DNA of 64,000 bases from Erodium maritimum (taxonomy: Eukaryota; Streptophyta; Magnoliopsida; Geraniales; Geraniaceae): contig OY997591.1 in assembly GCA_963921825.1 (NCBI GenBank), positions 53,669,031 to 53,733,030 on the forward strand, written 5' to 3'. The position numbers were made by a program, and so were the translations under genes. Below, piece by piece: positions 1-10,069 of the stretch. A model generated the notes under the pieces. That model searched no databases. It saw only the letters and a program-made list of their open reading frames with translations, and had not been told where the DNA came from. Every line of letters begins with the position of its first letter. Position 1 is the first letter of the stretch.

Positions 1-478
1 AAATGCCCAAAATAAAACCCATGCCAAGTTTTATGCAAAACCCTGAGCAATCCCAATTCACAAATAATTTTGAGCAAAACCCACAACCCAGAATCGCTAT
101 TTTCAGATCATAATTGCACCTATGTCAGTTTGAGTACACAAGCCTCAGATCAAACACCCAAAATTTTTAGATCATAATCGAGAAAAACATAAGAGATTCA
201 AAAGCTCGATGGAAACGATTACCTCGACAACACCTAAACCAGAAGACAGACATTTAGATCAGGAGCCTCAGAAATCATCAAATTCTGATTCGATTGAATT
301 GTCGATGGTGGATGGAAGCTGAGGCATGATTGAGTTAGGATTTTCCCAAGCAGGTACAGTCCGTAAATGGAGAGCCTCGCCCATCTGAATGCCACAATCA
401 AGGGTTCATGGAGGTGAGAAACGGCCGGTGCCCTTGAATGCACAAAAAACGCAGCCGGAAGGATAGAAGGGCGTACCT
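1..478. other. Left-edge spacer or intron, nothing recognised
   Basis: AT-rich at the far left, mixed composition from 230 to 478. If the minus-strand exon candidate is real, this is its first intron; an AG acceptor near 228 is possible. No domain or repeat was recognised. Confidence 0.3.
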
Positions 479-705
479 GCCGAGAGATCGATCGTGGCTC
501 AGTTTCTGAGGCTCCGGGACAGATTTGGACCGGCAACGACGGTGCCGACATTACTCGCCATGAGATGTATTTCCTGCTCAACTCGCCTAGATCTAAGCCG
601 GTCGTATCCGACTCCGCCGACATTGACGGGCTCGATTCCGATGTAGTCTTCTGGATCGATTGAGAGAGAGGGATTGATGAGTTTTGGAAGATGAGGAGGA
701 TTCAT
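479..705 (-). CDS. Possible 5' exon of an unrecognised host gene
   Basis: I do not recognise this protein. On the minus strand an ATG at 705 follows a CT-rich leader (about 720-850) that looks like a plant 5' UTR, and opens a 68-codon frame ending at 499. A second ATG at 623, one frame over, opens a 49-codon stretch that runs to a good splice donor (CAG followed by GTACGC at 473-478). Either could be the first coding exon of a gene continuing past the left window edge. The leader is cut on its upstream side by the Harbinger element that starts at 859, so the promoter may have been displaced. The existence of a gene here is inference from base composition and the donor only. Confidence 0.25.
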
Positions 706-2164
706 TATATTGGAAAATTAACTGAGAATGAATGACCAAGGAAATTGAAACGGCAGCATAATGTTAATGGAGAGAAGATGAAAAGAGTGAGTGGAGAAGA
801 TGGCTGAAGGAGCAGTATTGAGGAATAGTGGGACAGGAACAGTGCCACGCTGGCATAAGAGCAAGGACGACGAGGTTATGTCCGACGTTGAGGAGATGAC
901 GTACGAGGAGCTGGCTCCCCGGATGCCGACGTATGAGGAGATGGCAGCCCAACTGCCGACATATGAGGAGATGGCAGCCCAAATGCAGCCAGTTGAGCGA
1001 CGATTCCGGCGGATGATGGAGAGGCAGATGCAGGCAGTAATGCCAAGGGTCCAGAGGGCCATCCGTGGGGAACCAATGCGCCGAGAGATCAACAGAGTTT
1101 GTTCGGCAGCCCACATCCAATTGATGGCGAACTATTTTGACGACCAACCCCTATACGGCCCTGACATGTTCAGACGTCGGTTCCGTATGTGCAGACCACT
1201 TTTCCAACGGATTATGAACGCGGTGAAGGCTCACGACCCTTTCTTCATTGGATGGAGGCCCGACGCTACCTCACGGCCGGGGTTATCAACGGAACAGAAG
1301 TGCACCGCCGCTATACGGATGCTTGCGTATGGGTCCGCGGCCGATTCACTGGACGAAACTCTGCGAATGGGGGTAAGCACCATACTTGAATGTTTACGTA
1401 AGTTTTGCAAGGCCGTCATTGAGGTCTTCGGAGCCTAGTATGAGCGTACACCCACACCGACTGACATGGACCGCTTACTCCGAGAAGGGTACAACCGAGG
1501 GTTTCCCGGAATGGCGGGGAGTCTTGACTGTATGCATTGGAAGTAGAAGAACTGCTCAACCGAAGAGCAGGGAGCCCATGGACGGGGAGGTCACAACGGG
1601 GAAAAGACGATTATGCTTGAAGCTGTAGCGTCCCGTGATTTATGGATTTGGCATGCATTTTTCGGGATGGCTGGATCGAACAGCGACATCAACGTCCTCA
1701 ACCACAACCACTTATTCCAAGACGCTTACTACGGCCAAGAACTTGCTGTTGAGTACTACATCAACGGCCATCGGTACGACCGACCTTATTACTTGGTGGA
1801 CGGCATTTACCCAGCATGGGCACGGTTCGTGAAGACTATTCGGCATCCCTACGAGCTCAAAGAGAAGTTGTTTGCTAGATGCCAAGAAGGTGCTCGGAAA
1901 GATATTGAAAGGGCTTTTGGAGTACTTCAAGCAAGGTGGCACATCATTTCCCGTCCCACTCGTAGTTGGAGCAAACACACTTTGGCTGATATCATGCACA
2001 CTTGCATAATTCTACACAACATGATTGTAGAGGATGAGCGCGACCGGTACGAGTATGGGGAGGAGGAGTTGTTGTGGGCGCAACCTCCAGAAATGCCGAA
2101 TTGGACACCACCGGAACGATGGCACCACTACTGCAGAAATCGGCTTAGGAGACGGATAAAATGG

Positions 2165-2490
2165 ATCTGTGACCTAAGTTTTGGCACTTAGGTGACGGAT
2201 ACAGCAATCCGTCAGCCAAGTGGTGAAACTAAGGTCACGGATCTTGCATCCTTCACCCAAGTGGACCACCTGGCCGACGCATAGCTGGATCCGTCGCCCA
2301 AGTGAGATAAGGTAACTACTATCCGTCACCCAAGTGAGAAAACTTTAGCCACGCATGCTGCATCCGTCGCCCAAGTGAGAAAAGTTTAGCCATGCATGCT
2401 GGATCCGTCTCCCAAGTGAGAAAACTTTAGCCACGCATGCTCTATCCGTCACCCAAGTGGGCTCTATCCGTCACCCAAGTGGGTTGACTA
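2165..2490. repeat. CACTA left subterminal repeats (ATCCGTC.CCCAAGT)
   Basis: Many copies of the core ATCCGTC(A/G)CCCAAGTG, partly as a tandem unit of about 51 bp containing TTTAGCCA(C/T)GCATGCT between 2330 and 2460. Arrays of short motifs close to the ends are typical of CACTA elements and in En/Spm bind the element's own regulator protein; that role is inferred here. Confidence 0.75.
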
Positions 2491-2856
2491 TTTTACAAAA
2501 AAATTGACCACAATATTCAAGATGAATTAACCGTTCGATGATAGTTTTTTTTACATACGTATACTAGTTTGGATAGTACATACGAGATGAGCGGTTTTGA
2601 TTATATAATATGCGAGAGACCGACACGTATTGATTGAAATCGCCAATTCCACTATGTGCATGAACATATTTAGCCTTACGGTAGTATAACGTATGACGTT
2701 GTCTCGTTCATTTTTTGTATGTGATATGTATGAGTACTATACGATCTTATGTTGTATATGAGGCATGCTAAGTACTTATATCGTTCAATTATCAATACTA
2801 CGATAGTCGGGAAAAATGACGGGTTTTGGGGATTTGGTCAATGTAAGTCAACTTCT

Positions 2857-2890
2857 GCTGGCCGATGGATGCATATATCCATCGGCCAGC
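2857..2890. repeat. Perfect 14-bp hairpin in the CACTA interior
   Basis: GCTGGCCGATGGAT and its exact complement are separated by GCATAT. A partial repeat of the loop and arm (ATGGATGCATATATCCATC-like) follows at about 2900-2920, then an AT dinucleotide run at about 2927-2942. Confidence 0.7.
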
Positions 2891-3167
2891 TTTTTTATCG
2901 ACGGATGCATATATCCATCATTCAATATATATATATATATAATTATTTCCACTATTTTAATTTTATCTTTGAACTTGGGCATCAAATTGAAACCCGACAT
3001 TGAGCGACCGGTGTCCATAATTCACAAGTTTATAATCATTAGATTGATATTGTTGTAAAAAAAGTTATATAATGTATTTGATCACAAAAAAAAAACAATA
3101 TTTTGTACTTCGAATCGAGAAAACGATCAAGAAAATTTGTGTTATCCTTGTCTTAGTATTATATAAA

Positions 3168-3551
3168 GGGTAAATTACCTACCCCTAACTTTTTTTAACT
3201 GATATCTATCCCGATGTGTAGTTATATGACAAATAGCCCATTTTTCTGTTAACTTTTTTCTAAAATGACGAAAATACCCTCAACCACACTTCAATAATTG
3301 TTTTTAAAAAATTATTTAAAAATTCATTTTTGTTATATATATATATACTTACTTAATCACTTCAGTTTTATTTATAAAAAAATATTTAAAAAATCACTAA
3401 GGGCGTTTTCATCATTTTAGAAAAAAGTTAACAGAGAAAAAGGGTCTATTTGTCATATAACTAAACATCTGGGTAGGTATCAGTTAAAAAAAGTTGTGGA
3501 TAGGTATCAGATAAATGTGATAAGTTAAGGGTACATATTTGTAATTTATCC
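3168..3551. mobile_element. Mutator-type MITE with long inverted repeats
   Basis: The 9-bp TSD TTATATAAA lies at 3159-3167 and 3552-3560. The ends are GGGTAAATTACC and its near complement GTAATTTATCC, and the inverted repeat extends inward for well over 100 bp (both arms contain the complement of GACAAATAG and GTTAACTTTTTTCTAAAAT). There is no coding capacity. The 9-bp TSD is typical of Mutator-like elements. Confidence 0.82.
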
Positions 3552-3738
3552 TTATATAAATATAAACAATGTAGCGCACATGAAAAAATTAACTTGCTAT
3601 AAATAATTAGTTGACAATAGGTACTAAGTACGTTGATAACAAAAACTATTTAATTTAATTATATAAAGCTATTGAATTTAATTATATAAAGCTATATATA
3701 ATAAGTTAAAAAGTGTATATATATTTTCTAATCACAAA

Positions 3739-3930
3739 AACTCCCTAGTTGAGTTGGTAAAAGGCACATCCTTTGGTGCCATGAGGTCAGGGGTTCGAAC
3801 CCCATGGTGTGCGCGCGGGCTGGCGGAGCGGTGTGGCGGGTCGGGCGGGTCTGGACGCGCGTGTGGCGGGTTTGGTTGGTGATGTGGTGGTGACGTGGCG
3901 GACGCTGGTTAGACTGATATTTTTTTTATT
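3739..3930 (+). mobile_element. tRNA-derived SINE candidate
   Basis: It has an exact match to the pol III A box consensus (TAGTTGAGTTGG, 3746-3757) and a B box (GGTTCGAACC, 3792-3801) at tRNA-like spacing. A GC-rich body and a T-run near 3921-3928 follow, as in many plant SINEs. No clean TSD could be read. It could also be a decayed tRNA pseudogene. Confidence 0.5.
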
Positions 3931-3944
3931 AATCTATTATTACA

Positions 3945-4160
3945 CTTGGGTGACGGATACACTTGGCTGACGGATTGGATCCGTGGCTAGAGTGACAACC
4001 TTGGGTGACGGATTGTATCCGTCACCTAAGTTTTTACCCTACCGACAGATGTACGCATCCGTCGGACAAATACTTGGCCGACAGGTGCATCCGTCACCTA
4101 AGAACTTGGGTGACGGATACGTCCTCTTAGGTGACGGATCCAATCCGTCTCCCAAGTACT
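3945..4160. repeat. CACTA right subterminal repeats (inverted set)
   Basis: The same core in the opposite orientation, ACTTGGGTGACGGAT, often paired with its complement a few bases on to give small palindromes (for example around 4006-4030 and 4107-4155). Confidence 0.75.
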
Positions 4161-4675
4161 TATTTGCAGTAGTGCACCACGGAGGGCCATTACAATACCA
4201 GCAACGAGTGGATGCTCAACAAAATGTCATAAATCCTGAGATCCACCATCAACTACAACAAGATCTTATGGAGCACTTATGAGATCGCTTTGGAGCTGGT
4301 TTCCATGACGACGAGTAGTCGTTTGTGCTCTTGGAGCTGCTTTGTTTTGGGCTGTATTAAAAGGGGTTGAATAAAATTAGAAGTTCATTTATATTCGTGT
4401 TGAATTTATTAATTATTGATTGTCATTAATTATTGCTTTCCAAAATTGTTTAAATTATGACTAAATTAAACGGTTTCTGATAACGGATTAAATAAAACAG
4501 GAAAATATCAAATAGTAATCCAGTCAGCACTGTTCTGCACTCTCAGGACCTCAAGGTCCTTTCTGTTGCAAAACTCCCACTTTTCTGCACTCCCACTCCC
4601 TGACTTTTGTCCAGTCAGCACAAGGTCTGCACTCCCACTCTCTGACCAAGGTTCTTTCTGTTGTTCATGCTCTAA

Positions 4676-5402
4676 CTCCTCCTATTATCTTAGTAAGATT
4701 GATCATCACCTTTTTTTCCTGTGACGTTTTAATGGTTAGTTTGGTCATCATTTTGTTGTTTATGTAACCGCTAAAAGAAGTCCATTATTTCATGAAACCC
4801 GTGAGAGGTTAAACTAAAAAAGTTTTAAAAAAATCTACTAAAAAAAAGCTTAAACTGATCAACATACCCTACGTTGAAATCCTACATTTTAGTTAGACGA
4901 TAAATACAATCTAAATGCTTAATTTAAATCTGAATTAGATTTTCATCTTCTTGATTTTTAAATACAAGAGGGCTTTCAAATTTTGTTATATGTTCCGAGT
5001 TAAGAGGATGATATCCAATCCGCTCATTGGGTAAAATTCGTAAAAAAATATCAATCCATATGTGGGTGACGTGTCTCAATTTTGTCAATCCTCATATTTA
5101 CTAGCGGGTCGAAAATGATGTGTTTGGATCAAATCGAATATCCTCCTATACACACCCCTTTCTAATACTATTTAAACTTGATCTCATATTCGGTTTTCGT
5201 TCTGATCTCGCCTCAAATGATCAACATATTTTAGTATGGCACGTACCAAAGTTGCAAAAGTATTGTTTTATTTTTTTCCGTTAAAGTTTTGTTTATGTGG
5301 GATCAAGTTAGAACATTTTATATTTAATTCGATTTTCAACCAGGTATTAATAATATTCTCAACAAAAAATACTAAGAAATTAAGAATTTGGGAATTTAAA
5401 TA
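4676..5402. other. AT-rich spacer, nothing recognised
   Basis: No ORF, inverted end or domain could be recognised. It lies between Harbinger E1 and the ORF1-only LINE. Confidence 0.4.
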
Positions 5403-5414
5403 ATATGAAACATA

Positions 5415-7142
5415 TAAGATCAAACCATATTTCAACTCACTATAATATTTCTATATGCACACGATGAAGGCGAAGTCGAAGCTCCAGTCATGGTTTTAAC
5501 GCCAACCAGACTCTCTCCTTTGCTTTTTTCTGTGCAGTCCTGTTGTCGAGTTACGACCAGTATTGTTCCATCGTTGCTCGAGGCGTTGCTCCGGCTCGCG
5601 TTAAGAGCAAGGGTAAGAACAGGGCTCCTCCAACCAGCACAACCGAGACAAAGGGAGGGCTGGCTGGTGTTGATGGGGTTTCTGTCAACCCTGCCCAGGT
5701 TCTAGTCCGTAGTCCAGAGGAGAAAGCTTCATCTCCTGCTCGGGTCTCGACGACGAAGAGGACTAATTGTCGGAGCAGATCAAGGAGGAAGGCTACACTT
5801 CAAATTGACGAAGCCTTCGTTTGCAATCTTCCGCCCGGGTCATCAGAGGAGTGGGTCAGAAATGTCTTTAGCTCCTTTGGTACGATCGTCTCTGTGTCCG
5901 TTCCGAAGCGGCAAAATCGTAATGGCCATGTTTTCGGATTCATTCGTTTAGAATCAAAAAATGAGGTGGATCAGACCATAGAGGGGTTGGATGGTTTCAA
6001 GATCAATGGGAATACTCTTCGTGTCACCGTTGCTCGACGTCGGAGGCGGAAATTAAGCCCTCGCCGAGATGATGGACCGTAGGGAGCATGCTCTGTTTCA
6101 GAAACCTTGAAACAGAGCTTGAACTTGAGGTCTCAAACTTTGAATCAGAGCCAATTTTTGAGGTCTCCACAACAATTCTCTATAGGGGGAAAGAGCTTGG
6201 AATTAGCGGAGAGGATCGAAGTGTTCCTGTAGATTTTTCCTCGCCGAACGGCGATGGCGAAGATCTGTTTCACTCTTTCGAGATCTTCGAGAAGGTTTCG
6301 AATCCCGGGATTAACGCGATCGAATTGATTCGAGCGGATCAGGATGATTCTCAAATCCCCGATGTTGTGTCCTTGGATCACGCAGCAGATTGCGAAACTG
6401 TTTTCAGGGATTTGATTGCATCAATTCACGCCGATTTTTCTGGCGATCAATCCTCGCGTGGAGAAGACACAGACGCGACCGGGCTGAGTTCCTCTGCTGG
6501 GCTAGTTGAGGTGCCTAGGCCCGACGTTGGGCATGTTGTGAGCCCAGATCCAACTTTGACAGCTAATGGCTTGAGCCCATCTGACGCGAGTGGGAAGCCT
6601 ATTGCAGGCCTATCTTCAAGCCCAAAAGTTGGTCAAATCGCTGGGCCTAGTCTTGATTGAACGGATCAGTGTGTTCAACCTTTGTCGGTTGTGTCACCAA
6701 CTCCCTTCCTTTCTCTACATTAAAGTTTCGATCAGGAATTTCTTGTGTTGTCACCTGAAGCAGTAAAGAAAGGGAAAGGAAAAAGAGGGAAGAAACCTCA
6801 ACAGACCTTTACAGTGACAACCCGTTCACTTCGTATAAGTGACAAGGAGATGCTCGAGGCTCAGCGTAGAAATGAGGTTTGGAGACATTTTGTCGCTACA
6901 GGGACTATGCTGCAGATAGAACTTAAGGATGATCGTCCTTCTATAGTTTAGTAATTCTTTGTATTAGGCCGATGTCCTTTTTCCTCTTTGTTTTTTCGTT
7001 TTTTTAGGAAGATTCTCTTATCACTTTGTGGTAGAGTCTCTTTTGAAGGTCAATAGGGATCGCATTTTAGTGGTCCTCTCTCTTTTCCCCATCTTGGGAT
7101 AAAAAGATTTAATAAAATCATCATCTATCAAAAAAAATATAT
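5415..7142 (+). mobile_element. ORF1-only LINE retroposon, copy I (RRM type)
   Basis: A 1.73-kb insertion with a short A-run at its 3' end (about 7130-7137) after TTAATAAAATCATC-type 3' UTR sequence. The TSD ATATGAAACATA is at 5403-5414 and 7143-7154. It holds one LINE ORF1-like gene and no endonuclease or reverse transcriptase; ORF1 is followed by about 180 bp of 3' UTR and then the tail. Plant L1 LINEs with an RRM in ORF1 are known (the BNR group of Beta vulgaris). The absence of ORF2 makes this non-autonomous. Confidence 0.72.
5543..6951 (+). pseudogene. LINE ORF1-like RNA-binding protein (RRM), broken
   Basis: A basic N-terminus leads to an RRM at about 5800-6040 with RNP2-like AFVCNLP and RNP1-like HVFGFIRLES, then an Arg-rich tail (RRRRRKLSPRR). 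An acidic, low-complexity middle follows (about 6090-6660), then a basic C-terminal segment (about 6745-6951) with KKGKGKRGKK. The frame shifts once after the RRM (near 6080), and stops at 6658 and near 6721 interrupt the second half. In L1 elements ORF1 coats the element RNA; here that role is inferred. It closely resembles copy III on the minus strand at 47321-49026. Confidence 0.75.
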
Positions 7143-7154
7143 ATATGAAACATA

Positions 7155-7686
7155 AATCAAGAAAACTTAAATAATAAAAACATAAAACAATAGAAATTTA
7201 GAATTTTGAGAAGGGGTTACAAAGGAAAAATTAACAAAATTGAGGGAACACAATTAGTAAATTTTAAAAATTTAAAAGGTATAATAGAAAAAATAAGTAG
7301 TGAAACAAAAGAGAATTTAGGGGGACAAGGGATTTCTGTATCTTCTCCACTGATCATAAAGTAATGTCGTGAAATAAACACTTGACATAGCCGTAAAAAA
7401 GAAGAGTGAAACAAAATATTTTCTTGTAAATTAATATCAAACTAAGGTATTTTTAAATTAGTGTACATAAAAGCCAAAGTATATTGAACATTTCCCCAGC
7501 CTATAAAAGAATGCAATAATTTCAGTCAAAAGATGAACGTACCCGACCCATATTTGACCTAAATATTTCAATCCCAATCAAATGTATATTAGCTAACAGT
7601 TTATTGATTCTTACATACACTGCACTGTATTTTGCAGCAAATGAGGTAGCTACTGATTCTCTTGCACCCAACCCAATCAAAGTCAA
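7155..7686. other. AT-rich upstream region of the small host gene
   Basis: No element was recognised. It probably holds the promoter and upstream sequence of the gene at 7752-8096. Confidence 0.4.
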
Positions 7687-7692
7687 TATATA
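7687..7692 (+). promoter_or_regulatory. Candidate TATA box for the small host gene
   Basis: TATATA lies about 60 bp upstream of the chosen ATG, which would give a short 5' UTR. It is one of several AT-rich stretches, so the call is weak. Confidence 0.35.
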
Positions 7693-7751
7693 CCCTCAAT
7701 ACAAGGGGTAGCATTGGAATCAGAAGTTATAAATTCAAGTATCTTCCAAGA

Positions 7752-8096
7752 ATGTACATTGAGAAGATGAAAGAAAGAGATGAAAAAGAGGAGTGTGGAA
7801 CAATATGGGACTGTGGAAGCCCATTGTACGATTGCCATGAATTGGTGTCATTTGGTCATCTTCTTGACAGGCATGCCATGGCTTTCCCATCTTCTTCGGG
7901 GTCGAATAGTCGTGCAGAGTCATGGAGAAAAGACATGACCAAACCTGAGTCTTCCACTTCCATGGCAGGCAGCTTGAGTCCATTAATGGGGTGGAGTTGG
8001 AAGAGGAGACAGAGGAAAGACAAGCTCAACAAGTTCTTCAAGACCAGACTTGTTGGGTTCTATAATAAGGTTGGTTTTTGGAGGAGATTCAAGTAG
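7752..8096 (+). CDS. Small plant protein with a WDCGSPLYD motif, function unknown
   Basis: This intact single-exon frame encodes 114 aa from the ATG at 7752, or 109 aa from the ATG at 7767. The in-frame extension further upstream has no ATG, so one of these is the likely start. The N-terminus is charged (KERDEKEE), followed by CGTIWDCGSPLYDCHELVSF and a HLLDRHAMAFP stretch. A Ser-rich middle and a strongly basic C-terminus follow (WKRRQRKDKLNKFFKTRL), ending FWRRFK. I recall small uncharacterised plant proteins with a similar WDCGSPLYD motif, but cannot name the family or assign a role. No signal peptide or membrane span is visible. It is the only host gene in the window that looks whole. The basic tail could suit nuclear targeting, which is only a guess. 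Confidence 0.7.
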   Translation: MYIEKMKERDEKEECGTIWDCGSPLYDCHELVSFGHLLDRHAMAFPSSSGSNSRAESWRKDMTKPESSTSMAGSLSPLMGWSWKRRQRKDKLNKFFKTRLVGFYNKVGFWRRFK

Positions 8097-8235
8097 GAAT
8101 CAACTTATCTAACATAAGGTTGGGTTTCTAACATGTACATTCTTCTTCAAGATATCATATCCATCGTATACATGTTCATCTTATGTCCCAAAATTATTTC
8201 GAGTGTTAGAAATGTTTTTCAACAAATTCATAAGA

Positions 8236-8241
8236 AATAAA
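8236..8241 (+). terminator. Candidate polyadenylation signal of the host gene
   Basis: AATAAA lies 140 bp past the stop codon, within TAAGAAATAAAATTGG, just before retroposon copy A. Confidence 0.35.
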
Positions 8242-8324
8242 ATTGGACTCCAAATTTTGGGGAGATTTCACTCTTTATATCCAACGTATATAATAATACT
8301 GTCAGTATCAAATCTCTTTTTTTT

Positions 8325-9444
8325 TAAACGAGTAACCGGAGAATACTATTAATACCCAAAGGTAATCAAACAAGGAAGGGCGTAAACGCCCAGGGTTCCA
8401 GATATGTGTCCGGACCGACCGTAGCAAGTCCAGTGCTCATGGACCCATAAAAATAGTCTACTTGTAATCGTTGGCAAACACTCAAGACAACTCCTTACCA
8501 TCGTCTCAAAACAGTGAGACATAAAATAAAAGTATCTAACCAAAATATACAGTAAATTGTTCCAACAATAATGCAGATAATCATAAAGCAAATAAAATAG
8601 ATGAGCTGTTGGTGCAGGCTGCCCGGGACCTCCCAGCACTGGCTGTCCCGGGTCTGTGGATATAGGCCACCAGCGGCCAGACCCACCCCTGTCGGGTCGG
8701 TTCATTCCTGCATAGGAGGCTGCCCCGCCTCCGCCTGCATCATTTGTTCCTTCTCGATCCTGTCCGGCTCCTTAGGCGGGACCCCCAGCTCATCATCATC
8801 GTCCTCCCAGTTTGGCAACATGGAGATGCATTCAAATGGCGTCCCACCCTGTCGGGCGTCAGATCTGATGGCAGTCATTGTACGTCCCACCGAGGTTGAC
8901 GCATACCGGCTCGGGGGATGGTACTTTGGGTAGGGTACCGACAGTAGGGTACGGTGAAGAGGCACCAGGTCGGGGTAAGCACCACAGACGTCAGCATAAG
9001 ACCGGCACGACGGCACCGACGACAGGGGCTCGTAAAGAGCGCTGACGCTTGCCTTGATGGAACCCGGCTTGTCCTTTGGCGGCGAGGACGTGCTGCCGGC
9101 GAGGCCCTGGTGTGCTGCCGACAGATGGTCGGTCCGAACGACGAACGACAGGGAGCAGCCGAACTAGAGAGGGTTACGACAGGGGAGAGACGAACACCGG
9201 CTTCCAGAGAGGTGCAGCAAAGGTGCGGCTGTGACACGGTTGCGCATAAACGGCGACGGGAGAGGGGGCCCGACGAGTGTGGTTGCGACCGACGAGAGGA
9301 ACCTGGGAAAGGATGGGAGAGTGGCTGCGACCGGCGAGCGGCGACGACGGCAGCTAAGCTTGGCTATGGAGGCGACGGAGAAGAAACTCTAATAAGGGTG
9401 CACCCGAGAGGGTTTCTAAGAGCGTTTGAAAAAAAAAATCACAT
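8325..9444 (-). mobile_element. Non-autonomous poly(A) retroposon, copy A
   Basis: The TSD AAATCTC plus a T-run is at about 8310-8324 and 9445-9459. The element reads on the minus strand: a GC-rich, gene-like 5' part (about 9430-8870), a middle, and a 3' part ending TTCTCCGGTTACTCGTTT and A residues at about 8325, which overlap the TSD. No endonuclease or reverse transcriptase is present. Its 3' half matches copies B (19198-32173) and C (45604-46245) by eye, including the blocks ACAGACCCGGGAC, TAGACTATTTTTATGGGTCC and TACGGTCGGTCC. The tail and TSD imply LINE machinery copied it. Confidence 0.7.
8349..8705 (-). CDS. Conserved ORF of the A/B/C retroposon family, unknown function
   Basis: A 118-codon open frame on the minus strand. 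It contains STDPGQPVLGGPGQPA, a hydrophobic middle of about 40 residues, then RLFLWVHEHWTCYGRSGHIS and a short C-terminus. The same frame is open in copy B (19265-19618; PTDPGLPVLGSLGKAASKAL) and largely in copy C (45855-46130; PTDPRLPVLGGLGKTALRAL), with colinear spacing. I recognise no known domain. The conserved frame may be a real protein or may only reflect recent copying with few indels. The first ATG is at 8705, but an earlier start upstream is possible. Confidence 0.4.
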   Translation of the reverse strand: MNRPDRGGSGRWWPISTDPGQPVLGGPGQPAPTAHLFYLLYDYLHYCWNNLLYILVRYFYFMSHCFETMVRSCLECLPTITSRLFLWVHEHWTCYGRSGHISGTLGVYALPCLITFGY

Positions 9445-9459
9445 AAATCTCTTTTTTTT

Positions 9460-10069
9460 GAAGTGGAACGTAACCATATGTTAAGAGAGAAATAAAACCC
9501 AACCCAAAGCGAGAAAACCAAATAGCAAAAAGAAAAATAATGAGAAATAAGTCCTAACAGCACTGGACGAGAAAAACATAATTTAGAAGCTCAAATGACG
9601 AAATGCTTCATTAAGATGTCTAGAATTCGATGCTGAGATATCGTTCAAAGAAACCGATACAACAAATCCAAACGGAAGCTAGGATAGAGCAGGACCCTTT
9701 TCGGAGTGGTGCCGAAGCGGACTTTATACTCTTCCAAGAATCTAGCGTGCGTGGTCCTCCTTGATATGATAATGTAGGGCTTCAAGAACGCGAGAGTGCT
9801 AGCTCCGGACATAGAAGAAGAGCATCGTGCCAAAACTTGGTAGATCACTGCCACCTAACGTCCAATGGGACAGTTTTGCTAGTCGACCCCTACTGGACCA
9901 CGAGCTCCTCATTGATCGAGGAAAGAGTGCTTGGTACCCCTCACTGATATTCATGTTGCCTCATCAGGCTCTGTAATGCCCTATGACCTCGTGATTACGC
10001 TAGTACTAAGCCCATCTCCCTCTGTCACGATCATGACAAAAAACGACCACACTCAACGTGATATCTCCC
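9460..10069. other. Unrecognised stretch between retroposon A and the copia fragment
   Basis: A minus-strand frame at 9645-9854 is open but unfamiliar. No ends or domains were recognised. It may be further decayed retroelement sequence belonging to the copia fragment on its right. Confidence 0.3.

Larger units (their letters stand above)
2126..4174. mobile_element. Non-autonomous CACTA (En/Spm) element inside E1
   Basis: The ends read CACTACTGCAGAAATCGG and TATTTGCAGTAGTG, imperfect inverted repeats starting with the diagnostic CACTA. The host transposase sequence is duplicated as a 3-bp TSD, CAC, at 2123-2125 and 4175-4177; removing the element and one copy restores the transposase reading frame. 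No transposase-like ORF was found in its 2.05 kb. Inside are subterminal repeats, a perfect hairpin, a Mutator-type MITE and a SINE-like block. Confidence 0.88.
878..4318 (+). pseudogene. Harbinger DDE transposase (HARBI1-like nuclease), broken
   Basis: A plant PIF/Harbinger transposase that would cut and rejoin DNA at element ends. Three PTYEE-type repeats form the N-terminus, followed by a helical region with the motif FRRRFRMCRPLFQRI near 1180. The DDE_4 core follows: first Asp in GSLDCMHW (codon 1526-1528), second Asp in GSNSDINVLN near 1685, Glu in ERAFGVLQARW near 1915, and ILHNMIVEDERD near 2010. The CACTA element interrupts the frame at 2126; beyond it the C-terminus resumes at 4178 (HGGPLQYQQRV) and ends at 4318. 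TAG codons lie in frame at 1436 and 1544 and a TGA at 4280 where the family usually has Trp. An upstream ATG at 791 in flanking DNA is in frame. It cannot make a full protein. Confidence 0.85.
859..4672 (+). mobile_element. PIF/Harbinger element E1 (transposase type), split by a CACTA element
   Basis: The 3-bp TSD TAA lies at 856-858 and 4673-4675, the PIF/Harbinger target preference. The left end begins GAGCAAGGAC and the right end, read inward, begins GAGCATGAACAACAG, matching the ends of E2 and E3 in this window. It encodes a DDE transposase but no Myb-like ORF. Without the CACTA insertion it is about 1.76 kb. The left end passes almost directly from TIR into coding sequence, so the GC-rich leader and TATA region kept in E2 and E3 have been lost by an internal deletion. 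Its last about 340 bp are close to identical by eye to those of E2. Confidence 0.85.
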
